This document shows positions 24,381-36,696 of a DNA stretch of 64,000 nt, piece after piece. The DNA is from Trichinella spiralis (taxonomy: Eukaryota; Nematoda; Enoplea; Trichinellida; Trichinellidae), in assembly GCA_000181795.3 (NCBI GenBank), contig CM012955.1, positions 6,522,999 to 6,586,998 of the forward strand, written 5' to 3'. Position 1 is the first letter of the stretch; every line of letters starts with the position of its first letter. Made by a program: the position numbers and the translations under genes. The notes beneath the pieces are model-generated. The model had not been told where the DNA came from and searched no databases. It saw nothing but the letters and a program-made list of their open reading frames with translations.

Positions 24381-24944
24381 ATGGGAAATAAGAAATCGAC
24401 TAGAGGACAATATTCAAATTCAAGCTGGAAAGAAACTGTTTTAAAAGTGAACGTGTCGCGTTTAGCGAATCCGAGAACAAAAATGCTTTTACAACTCATG
24501 TGGCCACAAGATTTTGCCGATTTATCTACATTTTCCATTATTATTTGTGAAGAAATTATTCGAATCGATCCGTTCTGGACAAAAATGTTTATCAGCTCAA
24601 AAGATCCATGCATAACTATTAAAGGAGAAAAGACGGCAACGTTCCGCAAACAAGCGCTTCTTCTTGTAGATATTATACAGACGGCCGTGAAACATGCCGA
24701 AGATCTGAGCCAAATTGAAGATTTGCTCATCAAGCTTGGTCGGCGGCACGTAGAATATTGCAGTGCAAATACACATACCAGCCATCTTGACGCTATTACA
24801 ATTGCACTGCTGAATGTTATGCATGTACGTATGGAATCGCATCATTTAGATTTGAATGACCAGTTTCAAGTAATGGCTGCCTGGAAAACTATCGGAGATT
24901 TTATCTGCTCACGAATAGCTTGTGGAATGGAAGTTTTGTCATAA
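24381..24944 (+). CDS. Globin, intronless, possibly N-myristoylated, 187 aa
   Basis: The protein has a globin fold pattern close to the cytoglobin/neuroglobin-like globins of invertebrates. The E-helix segment FRKQALLLVDIIQTAV places Gln91 at the distal E7 position where most globins carry His; LIKLGRRHVEYC supplies the proximal F8 His123, and the G/H region ends with AAWKTIGDFICSRIA. It should bind haem and oxygen; Gln at E7 is known in some high-affinity invertebrate globins. The N-terminus MGNKKS (Gly2, basic residues) fits a myristoylation signal, so membrane attachment is likely. About 30 residues precede the globin core. There are no introns, unusual among the neighbours and among globins. 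A TATA-like box lies at 24255 and an AATAAA at 25105-25110. It may act as an oxygen or redox sensor; that is inference. Confidence 0.9.
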   Translation: MGNKKSTRGQYSNSSWKETVLKVNVSRLANPRTKMLLQLMWPQDFADLSTFSIIICEEIIRIDPFWTKMFISSKDPCITIKGEKTATFRKQALLLVDIIQTAVKHAEDLSQIEDLLIKLGRRHVEYCSANTHTSHLDAITIALLNVMHVRMESHHLDLNDQFQVMAAWKTIGDFICSRIACGMEVLS

Positions 24945-27900
24945 ATTCTGTATTCTGTTTTACAAGTTGCCTGTCCACCGGCTTTCATGTTTTGCTGTTT
25001 GGACATTCAAAGCGCTTACAACATTTATATGTATGTGCAATTTTGTTTTCTATATTTTGCTTTCTTTTTGAAGAAATTAATGTTCATCTAATCAATAAGT
25101 ACAAAATAAACTTTCTCATATGAACAGACAGTTAGCTTGGAATTTTTTTCGGCTAATCCTTTAGCAAATTTGTAATCGTTGCATTCAGAATCAAAATCAA
25201 AATCAAAATCAAATTAATGCTAATGTTTCAAACAGATAAACTATTATTTTGAAAAGTTTATTTGTAGAGATTTGTCGCTTTTAAGGATTAAATTAGAACC
25301 TGCTGCCCGTGATTGCCACTGATTTACGACAGCATTTTCAATTTTGATTTTAAATAAACTTTATTAAAAATGATTTTATTGATTTTTTTGCATAAAATAA
25401 AGTAAATGAAATTTGAATAAGTATAAATCATCATGTATTATTCAATTTTTATATATCGAGTTTCGCTATTTATCAACATTAACAATAAAAAATAATTATT
25501 CAAAATGTAATATGTGTTGAAATGCTTTATCGTTTTCTTCTATAACATTTTTTTGAGATTTGTTGAGTTTTTATAATTAAAAATTTTTTTGTACAAACAG
25601 CATAACTGTGTTGATTGAAGATTATTATGCATAATATTAAGAAATGTTTCATATTAAAAAAAACAAAAGTAGAAACACAAATTAGACCTATTTTTATTCA
25701 GTCTAGTATGGATTTAGCTATCGCAATTTATGTTAATAAGTAAAATGAGCGCATTAAAATATTTCCAATTTACTCTGACTTATTAGAATAGCATATGAAC
25801 TTTACAAAAATTTAATTAAAAATTCCCAATAAATAAATATTAAAAAGGAAAAAATATTTTTTAAGCATCAGTGCACTAGCATTATTAAAAATTGAAAAAT
25901 ATTCATGGAAATTGTAATGTTAATATTAAAAAAAATTTTCAGCAGTAAACCAAATGATTTCATTAGTTTGACAAAATACTCGTCATAAATTGAATTGTCA
26001 GAGAGAACGCGATGTTTTGATAATAATATTTCTAAATAAAGCAACACTGAAATTTACTCGCATAATTTTTCGTATGCATAAATTTTAAAATTAAATTCAT
26101 TTTTTTATAATTGAATTTACTTTTGAAATGGCAATATTTATGTTTCATAATTCTTTTTATAAACTGCATCACTGCATCCAACGATTGAAAGAGTTGGAAC
26201 TAAAAATCATGCGATTTTATTATCAGTGTGCATATTTATGTTTTTGCCTCATTTTGTAAAATTGAGTAGAGCAGAGAAGAACAATGTCATCATTTAGATT
26301 TTAGCAATTTTAATAAATAATGTTTTAATTTAAATGTTAAGCACAACATCTAATAAGTCGACACTGCAGATTTGTCCGATGCTATGCTCAGTAAAATATT
26401 TTCTGCAATAAATTATCATCAAAATTTTACAGCAAGCTCGTGTTTAACGCGTTACATGAACAAGTATAGATGGGATTTTTAAATGACTTTTAAACGCTTC
26501 ATTGATTTTCACGAATATTTCTGCTGCTATAGTGACAAAAGATGCATTTACAACAAATTAAATAAGAAATTGGACCAGAAGTTGGTGAAAAAGTTCGACA
26601 AAAAGTGAACACTAAAACTAGAAAAAAGTAAAATCTTAAAAATTTTAAATAAATCAGATATGAAAGAAATTTTTTGCACTCTCTTGTTTACGTATTAAGA
26701 ATTTTGAAAAGACTGACGTTTCAAAAGTTTCAAAATTTTATAACTTTGCAAAGCAGTCTCTTGTATAGCAAAATTTTATTTGCACAGCCTTTTGCTTCTA
26801 ATCAATTTAAACCTTCATTTTAAAATCAAAATTTTAACCAAGTTGAATTTATACAAAACTGCAACGGGTTATACGGTCTGCAGTTGTGAATTTGAAAATA
26901 TGATTTTTAGCAGCATTTTTTGGGCTATGATTATAGCAAATAGTAGACAATTTGTTCTGATCGAAGCTCAAAAAATTTAAATCAAATCTATGCAATACAA
27001 TTGAACTTGATTAAAAAGTAAAAGATTGCTAACGATGAAAAAGCACACCGACTGACTGCTTCAATGCATTGTGAAGCATGCGAAAAGCTGCAAAATTATC
27101 GTTTTGAAAACAACAAAGTTTAACGTCGTTTTTGCACACAGCAGAATTTATCTGCATTTACATTAAAAGCAGAAAAATCATAAAACAAAAAAGAAAACTG
27201 AATTGTTTTTAATTTTAGTTTGCTGTATTGCATACTGTTTGATTAATTAATAAAAATCAGCACCCTTTTATAAATAAATAATTTAACTGAAATGGAACCA
27301 CATGGACTATATTACAACTTCTGCCAAGCTAAAATGTAAAAGTAAAGTTGATTTGTTTTTTTTAAGATTTTAATTAGTTAATTACCAATTTTAATAATAA
27401 AGAACAATTCTATTCCAGTCAATTTGAACCTGCGAATATTTTTTGTTTTACAAGTTATTATTGAGTTGACAGTGCGGTTATCATAAAATCGTTTAAGACC
27501 ATAATATTTTATAAATTATTATATGCACTAATACTTATAATTTCGGCTTAAACAACTAATTAAATGCTCATACTAAATTATAGTAGATTATTGTAATTTC
27601 TTGATAAAATCTGTTTTATTAAGCATTAATTGTTCACGGTGCTTTCAAATCATACTATAACATTTAAATACAGTAACAGAAAATTGTGTATATGTTCAAG
27701 ATAAAATGTAGAAAATGTGTTTTGAAATACTCCTGTTTTCTTGCTTTAGACTACTTTAGCTTTTGAAAGAACAAGAAATGTTCCTGGTTTCGTGACTGCG
27801 TAAAATGTTCAGCCTGAGATACTGGAAACTGTTGATAAAAAATTTATAACTCCGTAATCGTCACAGATAAGTCGTCAAGGGGATATTCAAAATTGAATGC

Positions 27901-30497
27901 CATCATATGAGACGGAAACAGAAGACAATGTTTTTGTTATGACAGTGCGGTCTCTTCATTAGTAACTATCTATAAAAATGGCTTACACAATTTTTTAGCA
28001 AATGCATCACCAACCAAAAATTATAAAATTATCAATGCTTTAATATCATTTATTATTGTAGAATTTGTTTTATCAAAGATTCCATCTTGAAATAGTTGTA
28101 TATATAGCTGCTTTTGAATTACATGTTCGCTAAATGAGCAATAAGTCTTTAAAAATGCAGCATATGTAATGCCAATTGTCAATGTTAAATTTGGTAATAA
28201 ATATTCTCTCCATCTGTTCTTCATCTGATTCACTGCAACTGTTATTGTTAACTTCAACTGAGCAGTATATTATACTCAATCAACAAATAGCAACAACGGC
28301 TACGTATAATTACATTAAAAGTGTTCAAAATTTAGCATGCACAGTTTTATTATAAACATCTTTAGATAGAGAAATATTCAAACTTTAAATGGAAATACAT
28401 ATAAAATGCAGAAAAACAGTTAAATATCTAATTTCACATGATATAAAATTTGTGAATTTTGAAACTAACTTTTATATTAATATTTATCTTTTGAATAACT
28501 GCACGAAGATGAAACTTGCTTAAAACAGTGCACTAAGGCGCAGAAAGTAAACCATGGTTAATATGGTACGTGAAATTAAAAATTCAGCCATCCATTGTTT
28601 ATAGAACTATCATTGCACCTTAATATTGACACAATTATCTTAATAATAAAATAATAAAAACCGTCAATTTAAATAAATTAGTGTTCTGCTTATCTTGAAT
28701 AAAAGTTTCTATAGCTTTTGTTTGCTACGCTTATAATTTAAAGTTTTCATTTTTGAATGCGACACCATGAAATACCCTTTTGCATCATTTTGTAAGCAAA
28801 TAATAATATAAAATCAATAAAAATTGAGAAATCTCTAACTTGACAAATTTTACTGCTTTCAGTTTTTGAGTTCAACGTTATTCAGTGTGATATGAAATTA
28901 TCGAATAATTTAAATAGTAGAAATATAAAACTGCAAAAAGCGTATCCTTTCGTATTGTAGAAAACAATTTTGCCTCTTAGTTAATCTGTTTATTTAAATG
29001 TAGTTGTGAAATGATGTGAGTATGAAAATTGTCAATTTTGCTATATGATTTGCACTGCCAATTATATAAAAGAAAACTTGGAAAAATCACTAAATAATGC
29101 ATGCATTTAAACAGAATATTATTAAAATATATTTATCTTGTATTTTTTTATTGTTAATATTTAGTTATCAACATATTTAATTGATATACACTAGATTATT
29201 AGTAATATAAGTAAATTACCTCTCACTACGCAAATGAAGCACTGCCATTGCGCAAGAAATAGATGAAGCAATAAGACGACTTACATTAAAAGATTTTGAA
29301 GTTATTGTTCAAATGCTATTTTTGCTGCTGCTATTATTTTCAGTATCATATTATATTATGGGTATAATATATTTGCAAAACATTACTTTTGAAATTATGA
29401 ATTAATGATTTCACGAAAACTTTGTTTAAATACCTCCATAAAACTAAACGCAATGTTGCTAAAACAACAACCATTTCTTCCAGTTTTCTGAAAATCCGAA
29501 TCATATTTGAATTGAAAAACAATGCTTATTTTTATTAATATGATTTTTCAAAGCTTACTGGCTTACATTTATATTCATTTATATTATTTACATCAAAATT
29601 GCATTAAACACGTGCAGAATAATCTTGCTAAGTGATGTTTATTCAACTGATTTTTTATCATAAAAAGAATAACTGCATTCAGTAATTAATTGAAAAAATA
29701 AATAGTAATAATAAAGGAAATGGTTTATTTGAATTGTTTTTTGTTGAAAAATTGATTGACGAGAAAAACTGTAAAGGATTTATTTGAAAAGTTTTCCTCA
29801 ATGACACTACCCGTAATCGTAGGCGGTTTTGGTCGTTCATTTCTTAAATGTTTATTGCAGCATATACTGTGATGCATAAAAATTTAAATGGTGAGCTATT
29901 TTCTTGCCACAACTGCAAGTTGTCTAGGGGCAATATAGCAATAATGTTAGGGACAGTTGCTTAAAGATTGGTTGGCTTCATTAAATCAGTTTCGCTTGAG
30001 AGCTTGCAAACAAGTAAATGCTGTTTTTATAACTTTGCACGTTTACCTGCGCCAGAGTTAATTCCATTCTGTCTTGATAAGTTGCTTTTTGATGTGCTTT
30101 CAAAGATGAACTTTTAAAGTCACACAGATACTGAACACGTGCTATAAACTAGCTCCGCTTTGCTTTTTGCTTTTCCTTGTGCATCTTTGCCATTGTTGCG
30201 ACTTTGCAAAAGCAAACTTCATTTTACGTCAAGCAAGTGACGCGCATAAATTCTAGAGATGACGCCCGTAAATACCTAGTCAGAGTATTGACTTTCGGAA
30301 TTAAAGTTGTTGGTGCCATTCGTCAACTGGTTCTTTGCTTAAAAATTTGGAGTGAGTCGTTAACACATCGTCGATTTTAAAGGAATTAAAGTTTTGCTCA
30401 GTCTCTACGCATCCGCGCTCATTTAACTAGACGAAATCTACAAAACGTCGCTTTTAGCCACAATCACTTCCCTCTTTTGGCCGCAATTTATTTTACA
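24945..30497. other. Very AT-rich stretch, no gene seen
   Basis: After the globin poly(A) signal (25105-25110) no coding exon is convincing on either strand. Minus 28257-28021 encodes 78 codons with a hydrophobic segment (EYLLPNLTLTIGITYAAFL) faintly like the first membrane segment of two-pore potassium channels; this is too weak to call. From about 30000 the composition becomes less AT-rich, which may mark the promoter of the IQ-repeat gene. No ankyrin, IPT or CG-1 exons of a CAMTA gene are visible here. Confidence 0.4.
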
Positions 30498-32535
30498 ATG
30501 GATTCGACAAATTCTATAGAATTGAAACCATGTAAGTTTAACCTTTCCTTTCAATATATAATTTATCTTTGAAATTGCACATTGAAGATATAGTATTTTT
30601 TACAAATTCAAATTACATGTGCTTTAGTGATAATTTAAGTGACAAATTCAGATTTTGATTCATACTTCAGTAAAAATAATGAAATGTATGCTTAAAATTT
30701 AGACGACAGTGAACAACAGCTTTACATGGCTGCTTGTATTATTCAAAATGCATATCGTCATTACAGACAGCGTATGAAATTTAAACAACTGTTGGAAAAA
30801 AAACAATACCACGCTGCAGCGCTTATACAATCCTATTATCGTCGGTATAAACAGGTATTTATTTTGTTTAAATATTGAAGAAACTATATTAGTGAAATAT
30901 ATAAAATATATAACCAATTTTTATAAATCAATTAAATATCAAATGCTATTTTAGTAAGCACAGGATTTTACGCCATATTCGTGTCATTTTTCAACATGAC
31001 ACTAAGCTAATATTGGCGTACACCAAAATAATGTTTGTTGCTTTTTTGTAAAAAAAACTGTTGATCGTAATAAATTTTTAGCTGTAGACAGCTGTGTACT
31101 GCTCAAAATCAATGAGCTTGTATATGTATTTTTCTGGAGCAAGAAGAAATAATTGAATTGGCTAAAATTTGTCTAAATTTGAACTTCGCTCTACTGTTTC
31201 CCGTAATTTAGCAAAAAATACAAATTAGCGGTTGGCTACACTATTGCAGGGGTACCATGACTAATAAGCATGCAATCTATAAACTGATGGAAAGAGAATA
31301 TTTTACTTAAATACAGTAAAAATAGTTATTCAATTTGAATGAATAAAATTCTTTTGATGTAGTTAGGAACAGTTTGCATGATTTACTTCATGCATAAATC
31401 TGTTATTGTTTTTGCATTTCAATTTCTCATGCTTAACTTTCCAATACACCCTTCATTGCTTTTACTTTATCCATTAAGTCAAAGCTAATACTATTTTTTC
31501 TTTCATTTCCAAGCTATATTGTAACTTTGCTTTAGATTGCAATTATTGAAATTTTAAGATTTTTTCTCTATTTTCAAACTTTAATATATTGTTTTGAAAA
31601 CTAAAAATTGATTTCTTCATAATTATAGATAACATTTGTCAGCACCTGATGGATTAATTTCAATAATTCAGATGCGTCAAATTCTTTAGTTTCCTTACAG
31701 AAAAGCTCATTTTAATCTTTAATAAAGCAGTGCTAGTGTTCAATACGCATACGCATATGAAAAATGCAAAAGCTTTTACTAAGTAATTAAAGATGTATGT
31801 ACACAGAGGAAGTTTCATACTATAGAAAAATAGGGAAAAAGTGTTTTCTTTTTAAACAACACAATTGCTGCATAACTTTTACATTAAAAATAAAGTATTT
31901 TTGCAAATGTTAACTTTAAAAGCATAATATTCAGTATACCTTTTGATAATTAACAGAATAATATTTTTTGATTGCATCATGATTTACTGTTGATAAAGCT
32001 GGGGTACTGCGAACCGATTAAAATGAACTTGCCATTTAATAAAACAGTCAAGATGGGCACAATTTTTTCTTTTAAATTTCATCGTTACAGAAATTTTACA
32101 TTTTATGTTTTAAATTTTGCATGTCGTTTTGCTTATACTTCCAATTTTAGCACTGTTATTTTAAACGAATTCAACGAGCGGCAATTTTGATACAAAAGCA
32201 GTTTCGAAAATATCGATCTGTCAGAGGTAAAATAACAGAAGACCAGTGCGATATTAGAAAACATTCTTACGGCACGATGAACACTCTGCTTCAACTGCAT
32301 TCTTTCATTATTTCTACAAAACGTTGCGCAGCTTATTCAAAAAATTGTATAACTGCAAATGACGTGCTATTTTGGAAGCAAACGTTAGCTGCTATGCGCA
32401 TTCAGAATGCATTTAGGTATGTCAAGTTTAACTATTCATTTGAACAAAAACATGACTATTTTCAGAATTCATTTAAAAAGACACTCAGCAGCACGTATTA
32501 TTCAAAAATTTATGCGAAATTCTAAAAACAAGTAG
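30498..32535 (+). CDS. IQ-repeat protein resembling the CAMTA C-terminus, ~173 aa
   Basis: Exons 30498-30531, 30703-30854, 32151-32416 and 32466-32535; phases fit and the total is 174 codons. Five IQ-like motifs are visible: AACIIQNAYRHYRQR (~20-34), AAALIQSYYRRYKQ (~48-61), RAAILIQKQFRKYRS (~71-85), LAAMRIQNAFR (~141-151) and AARIIQKFMRNSK (~158-171). Order and spacing match the C-terminal IQ region of CAMTA transcription factors, including the acidic EQQLYMAA lead-in and a last motif ending the protein. IQ motifs bind calmodulin or related EF-hand proteins. The CG-1, IPT and ankyrin domains of CAMTA are not found upstream in this window. The first exon may start at the ATG, or be internal: it is open back to TTTTAG at about 30455. 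So this is either a stand-alone IQ protein or the last exons of a CAMTA gene with very long introns. A poly(A) signal lies at 32867-32872. Confidence 0.75.
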
Positions 32536-34101
32536 GTGGACTTTTTAAAAAATTACTACTGTTTTAATTAATCACAGTTTTACTTTATAACATCATTTCT
32601 TCAATTCTAAAAATTTATTCTGGCAATTTTTTTAATAATTTTATACATAAAAATTATAATATTTGAGGTTACATTGGTTGCGGTACAAAAGACTGGAAAA
32701 ACCCTGAAGTTTTTTTTAGCATTGAAAAGCCATCCTGAACTGTTTTTACTGCTGCGTAATGTGATTGCAATTCCCTTGGGTATAATTGGCTCAAATTGAA
32801 TCAAATAACTTGACAATTTTTAAGCATTCTGTAATGTAACGCTTGATATGACATATGCTGTGAACAAATAAAAATATTCTGCCGCTTGAGCAAAGCAAAA
32901 TATTCTTAGCAGAAATGACAACTTTAAATTAATATCAGTTTAAATGAATCATTTATAAATATCACGTCATTAGTTTCAAATGCTGAAATTGTTTTTTTAA
33001 TTATTTGCATAGATCATCAAGTTATCTTTAGTTTGAAATGCAAAATTCAAAAAGCATTGATGGCAAAATAGCTGTCGAAAGTAAACAAATAAATTCAGTC
33101 AACTAACCGCACATAAATGCTGGAACGTTTCTGGACATATTGCTGAGTTTTATTAGTTTAAGAGCAAATTTTTTTGATTCTATTCATTTAATCAGCAATT
33201 AAAGAGCACTTATTTATTTTGCTTGCAATTTGCAGTGAGTTATTAAGATGCAAAATGATGCCTCGGAGGTCGATGCTTTGAACATTACCAATTATTTCAA
33301 AGATGAATCTGACGAAAATTCGAAGAAAGTAAAATTAATATCAAAAAACTGTCCAAACAATGAAAAAATGAATATATCGAATAGAACAAATGAAAATTTT
33401 GATAATTTATAATAGCAAAAACCACTTGCCATAAATGAACTGAACAATTTACATTTCCTTAAATTCAGAATAAGATAGTTAGTTGGTAAAGTTCAGTAAT
33501 AACTTATTTTTATAAAAACGGTAAGAAAACATGAACATAGTAGCAGTAGCAAATACAGACGTTGATTAATTTCACTTTTGCGCAGCTTGCAGTTTTTTAT
33601 CCGTGGCAATGGATTATCATGTTATTGTACGTTTAGGATGAAAACATACAAATGCAAATTTTCATGATAGAACAAATAATGGACACGATTGACGGCAAAT
33701 AATGCATCAAGTTTATGCTTTCAAAAATTTTCATTCAAGATATTCAGACTTACGCAGAAAATAAAGCTTTGAAGTTTTCTTTCAAGATTGCATTAAAAAA
33801 GACAAATTTTATCATTTCAAATTAATATATTATTAAATTAAACTGTCATTATTTATATAATTATTAATAAATTTTATTATTTTTTATTTTAAACAACAGT
33901 GTTTCATTTAGTTGAATTTTTATACGTAAAAAGTAAACGCAGTATATTTAAAAAATTCAAATTTGATTTGCAATTATCTGAATCTGCCTTCAATATTCAA
34001 GAATATGAATGCAATGTATTTTATTCAAAATATCCACTACTGTATATTATGATATGCAATAATGCATCATCAGTTCTATTTTCCTGCTTATTACTACTTT
34101 T
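32536..34101. other. Intergenic; one doubtful short ORF
   Basis: It holds the 3' UTR of the IQ-repeat gene (poly(A) signal 32867-32872). An acceptor-like TTTGCAG at about 33229-33235 precedes a 54-codon ORF (33248-33412), listed separately. Plus 33899-34105 is open behind an AACAACAG but not recognised. Confidence 0.4.
33248..33412 (+). CDS. Doubtful 54-aa acidic/Asn-rich ORF or first exon
   Basis: The ATG follows an acceptor-like CAATTTGCAG by about 12 bases. The peptide begins MQNDASEVDALNITNYFKD and is hydrophilic; a possible donor (AAGAAA/GTAAAA) lies inside. It could be the first coding exon of an unseen gene or a chance ORF. No family is recognised. Confidence 0.22.
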   Translation: MQNDASEVDALNITNYFKDESDENSKKVKLISKNCPNNEKMNISNRTNENFDNL

Positions 34102-34858
34102 TTAAGTAGAAACTTTCTGCAGCTCATCAAGTTGCATCTGATTGCATAGATCTTCATTGCGACAGGCACAGTAAGTACTATCGATATTGCTCCATTTGCC
34201 ATGCTCACAAATCACATTTCCTTCCACTCTCCCAAATATGGCCAAAACAAATGAATTGTTAACACAGCGACGTCGAATCATTAGTGGATCTTAAATATTA
34301 AATATTAATTTAAAATGAAACTTTATTTTGATTAACATTTCATTTCAAATGAAAAGTTATTAGTGAAGCACTAAAATTAACAAACTTCAAAATGTCAAAC
34401 TTAAATTTTTCTATATATTTAGAAAAAAAAATTTCTTTTAATAATTTGAATAAAACTTTTAGAAAATTTAAAATTAAAAAATTAAATTAGTTTCTATAAC
34501 TTTCCATTTGGTTGCAGGAATTGGATGCAATTTCAGCAAAAGCAATCCAAGATAACTGCATAAAAAATTTTCAAAATATCATTTAAATTTATTCAACATT
34601 AATTAAAAATAATTTATTAATAACAGGAAGAAAAAAATAATAACCGACAGATGTTGATTCAACAAGCAAACACCAGTCACATCGGCTGAGAATACCACTC
34701 TTGGCAGAATTTTTGTTCGAATCTAAGTCGCTTTCAACGCAAGAAATGAAACTTTGACCCAAATCTTTTGCGATCAAATTTTCCTGTCTTTCATCCAAAG
34801 AAAACGGCACTGCCACGCAGAACAAAGCAAAATAACAGAAAAAGCCGAATCGCTTCAT
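34102..34858 (-). CDS. Secreted Ly6/three-finger-like protein, ~133 aa
   Basis: Two exons, 34858-34645 and 34289-34102, join in phase (71 codons plus 1 nt, then 2 nt plus 62 codons with stop). The start ATG opens a signal peptide, MKRF followed by a hydrophobic run ending VAVPFS, so the product enters the secretory pathway. The mature part has eight cysteines, including CDWC and a C-terminal YCACRNEDLCN. The ending C-x-C-x5-Cys-Asn is the hallmark of Ly6/uPAR three-finger domains, which bind receptors or channels at the cell surface. There is no hydrophobic GPI-signal tail after the domain (it ends LQKVST), so it is probably soluble. Cysteine spacing in the first half is loose compared with classic Ly6 domains, so family placement is moderate. 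A further open stretch inside the intron (34490-34556) would introduce a stop and was left out. Confidence 0.66.
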
Positions 34859-35739
34859 CGTTGCCCTTCTGTTCCTCTTCAAGTTGCAAAATGTTTAAGC
34901 TGCTCAAAAAGTTCCCTTTAAATAAGCGATAAAATTTTTCCTGACAAGTGAAATAAGATTGAAAATAGAAAATGCGCAGATGTTCGAATTCTATCAAACA
35001 TATTTAGAACTGCAATGCTTCAAAGTCAACTCATTCTGTTGTTCAATTTGATAAACTTGAAAGTCTGTTTCAACAACTGGAAAGAAAATACTCAAAAAAG
35101 AATTCACTTATTTCATCAACAATAACCAAATAAAATGAATAGAAAAAACATTTTCTTGTTTTTAAATATGAATAATTATAATTTTCACTATACTGTTGGT
35201 TTTCTTTTGCAAAATATAAACAGCAAATTTTGCATTTTATTTTCTATTATCTTTTTTTATAATAATATTTGAGTTAAATTTAATAGTTCATCAGAATGTT
35301 TTGTATACATTATAAACACTATATGGATAAGGATTTTTATTTTTTTGATCTAACATAAAAAGTGATATTACTCTGATTGTAGAAGATAGACAAAGTCTAG
35401 ATAGACCCAAGCAAAAAACAATACATTGAATGGATGGAAGTTAAGCAGATATGAAATACAGACATTTGAAATGAAGATATTCATCTTCACAAAATTTCAA
35501 AGCATATGACTTAAATTATAATAAAATGCAATCAATTTATTATTAAACATTTAACATTGAGACGTTATTTATATGTGCTGTTGTTTATATGCGAATATTT
35601 CTCATGAACATCAGCTGAGTAGCGCTGAATTCTTTCTGCTGCCCCATCCAAGCCAACTTTGAGGCAAGAATAGGCTTCTGAATGGTTCAGCCCTTCATTT
35701 CATTTAGCAGACATATCAGACCTATTGGCATCTTCATGT
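34859..35739. other. Intergenic, nothing recognised
   Basis: AT-rich DNA between the Ly6-like gene and the transposon remnant. No coding, RNA or clear terminal-repeat signal was found. Confidence 0.4.
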
Positions 35740-36567
35740 TCATTTTTTTTCAATTGTCCCAAGTATTTCATCGTCACTTAGTGTTTCAAATAATGGGGTA
35801 TCATCATCGGCTAGCCAGTGTTCAACTTCGTCCTGCAATAATTTAAAATTTCTGAACATTTCTATTATATAGTCATCATCACAGTTTACTGATTCGTTTA
35901 CACATTTTTCATTGTAATCAAGAAGTTTATTCCATATTACGCGCAAAGTAGATCCTGAAATCGAGTTCCACGCTTGTGTAATCATCATATAGCAGCAATC
36001 TTTGAAATTTATGCTTCCAAGTTGTGACACCAGATCGCCTCCATTACCTTCTGAATGGACAATTCTTCGCAAGAGTTTTTCCTATATTGCTTTCTTAAAC
36101 TTTGAATAACAGCTTGTGATCTATTGGCTGAACAAGCGATGATGCATTTGGTGGCAAAAACAAAACCTTGAACAAGCCATTTTTACGGTCTAGCAATTCG
36201 CAGCAAGAATGGCAAGGTGCATTGTCAATTATGAGTAGCATCTTTCCTGATTTTTTTGTCTTATGCTGGTATTCCTTAACGTGAGGAATAAATATCTCAT
36301 CATACTAGCAGGAAAAAATATCTTCTGTCATCCAAGCTTTTGGCTGATAATTATAAACCATCGGCAACTTCTGCACACTAATCTTAGCTCGTGGGCTTTC
36401 TGATTTTCCAACTAACAACAGTTGTAAACGATCGCAACCTGAAGCATTCGCGCAACAAAAAAGTCATTCTTTCTTCACATGACTTAAATAAAGCTTTTGC
36501 TTTTTTTCCTTAGTTTCCGCTCCAAACTTAAAACCTTTTTCTTTTTAGTAGCAGACACACCGGACAT
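35740..36567 (-). pseudogene. DDE_1 (Tigger/jerky-like) transposase remnant
   Basis: It opens with MSGVSATKKKKVLSLERKL, the usual N-terminus of Tigger/jerky transposases, but the CENP-B-type DNA-binding region is then missing, so there is a large internal deletion. The catalytic part follows with several stops and frame changes: CANASG, KAWMTEDIF, then LLIIDNAPCHS with the second catalytic Asp and VLFLPPNASSLVQPID, all DDE_1 landmarks. The C-terminal part (36072-35740) is still open and contains ITQAWNSISGSTLRVIW, the conserved tail. It cannot make an active enzyme. Such elements are cut-and-paste transposons inserting at TA. Confidence 0.88.
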
Positions 36568-36696
36568 AAAAATTAGCAAACAACAGAATGTTACACTAAA
36601 ATGCTAATGAAATTTAATATCATAAACAATGCATTTTAAACAGCCGGCCAAAATGTATTCAGATAATCAGGTGTTCGGATAATCAGAATTCTACTG
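35740..36696 (-). mobile_element. Tigger/pogo-type DNA transposon, decayed
   Basis: The 5' end (plus coordinate 36696) is a terminal repeat, CAGTAGAATTCTGATTATCC on the minus strand, followed by the TA target dinucleotide at 36697-36698. Inside lies a transposase pseudogene starting at 36567. The 3' terminal repeat is not seen, so the other end is lost or too diverged; 35740 is simply the end of the remaining reading frame. Confidence 0.85.

Noticed and set aside
24296-24845. Two minus-strand ORFs of 145 and 82 codons
   Set aside because: Antisense shadows of the globin coding exon.
34490-34556. Middle exon for the Ly6-like gene
   Set aside because: It has a good acceptor, but in the required phase it meets TGA after about six codons; direct joining of the two outer exons keeps the frame and the cysteine pattern.
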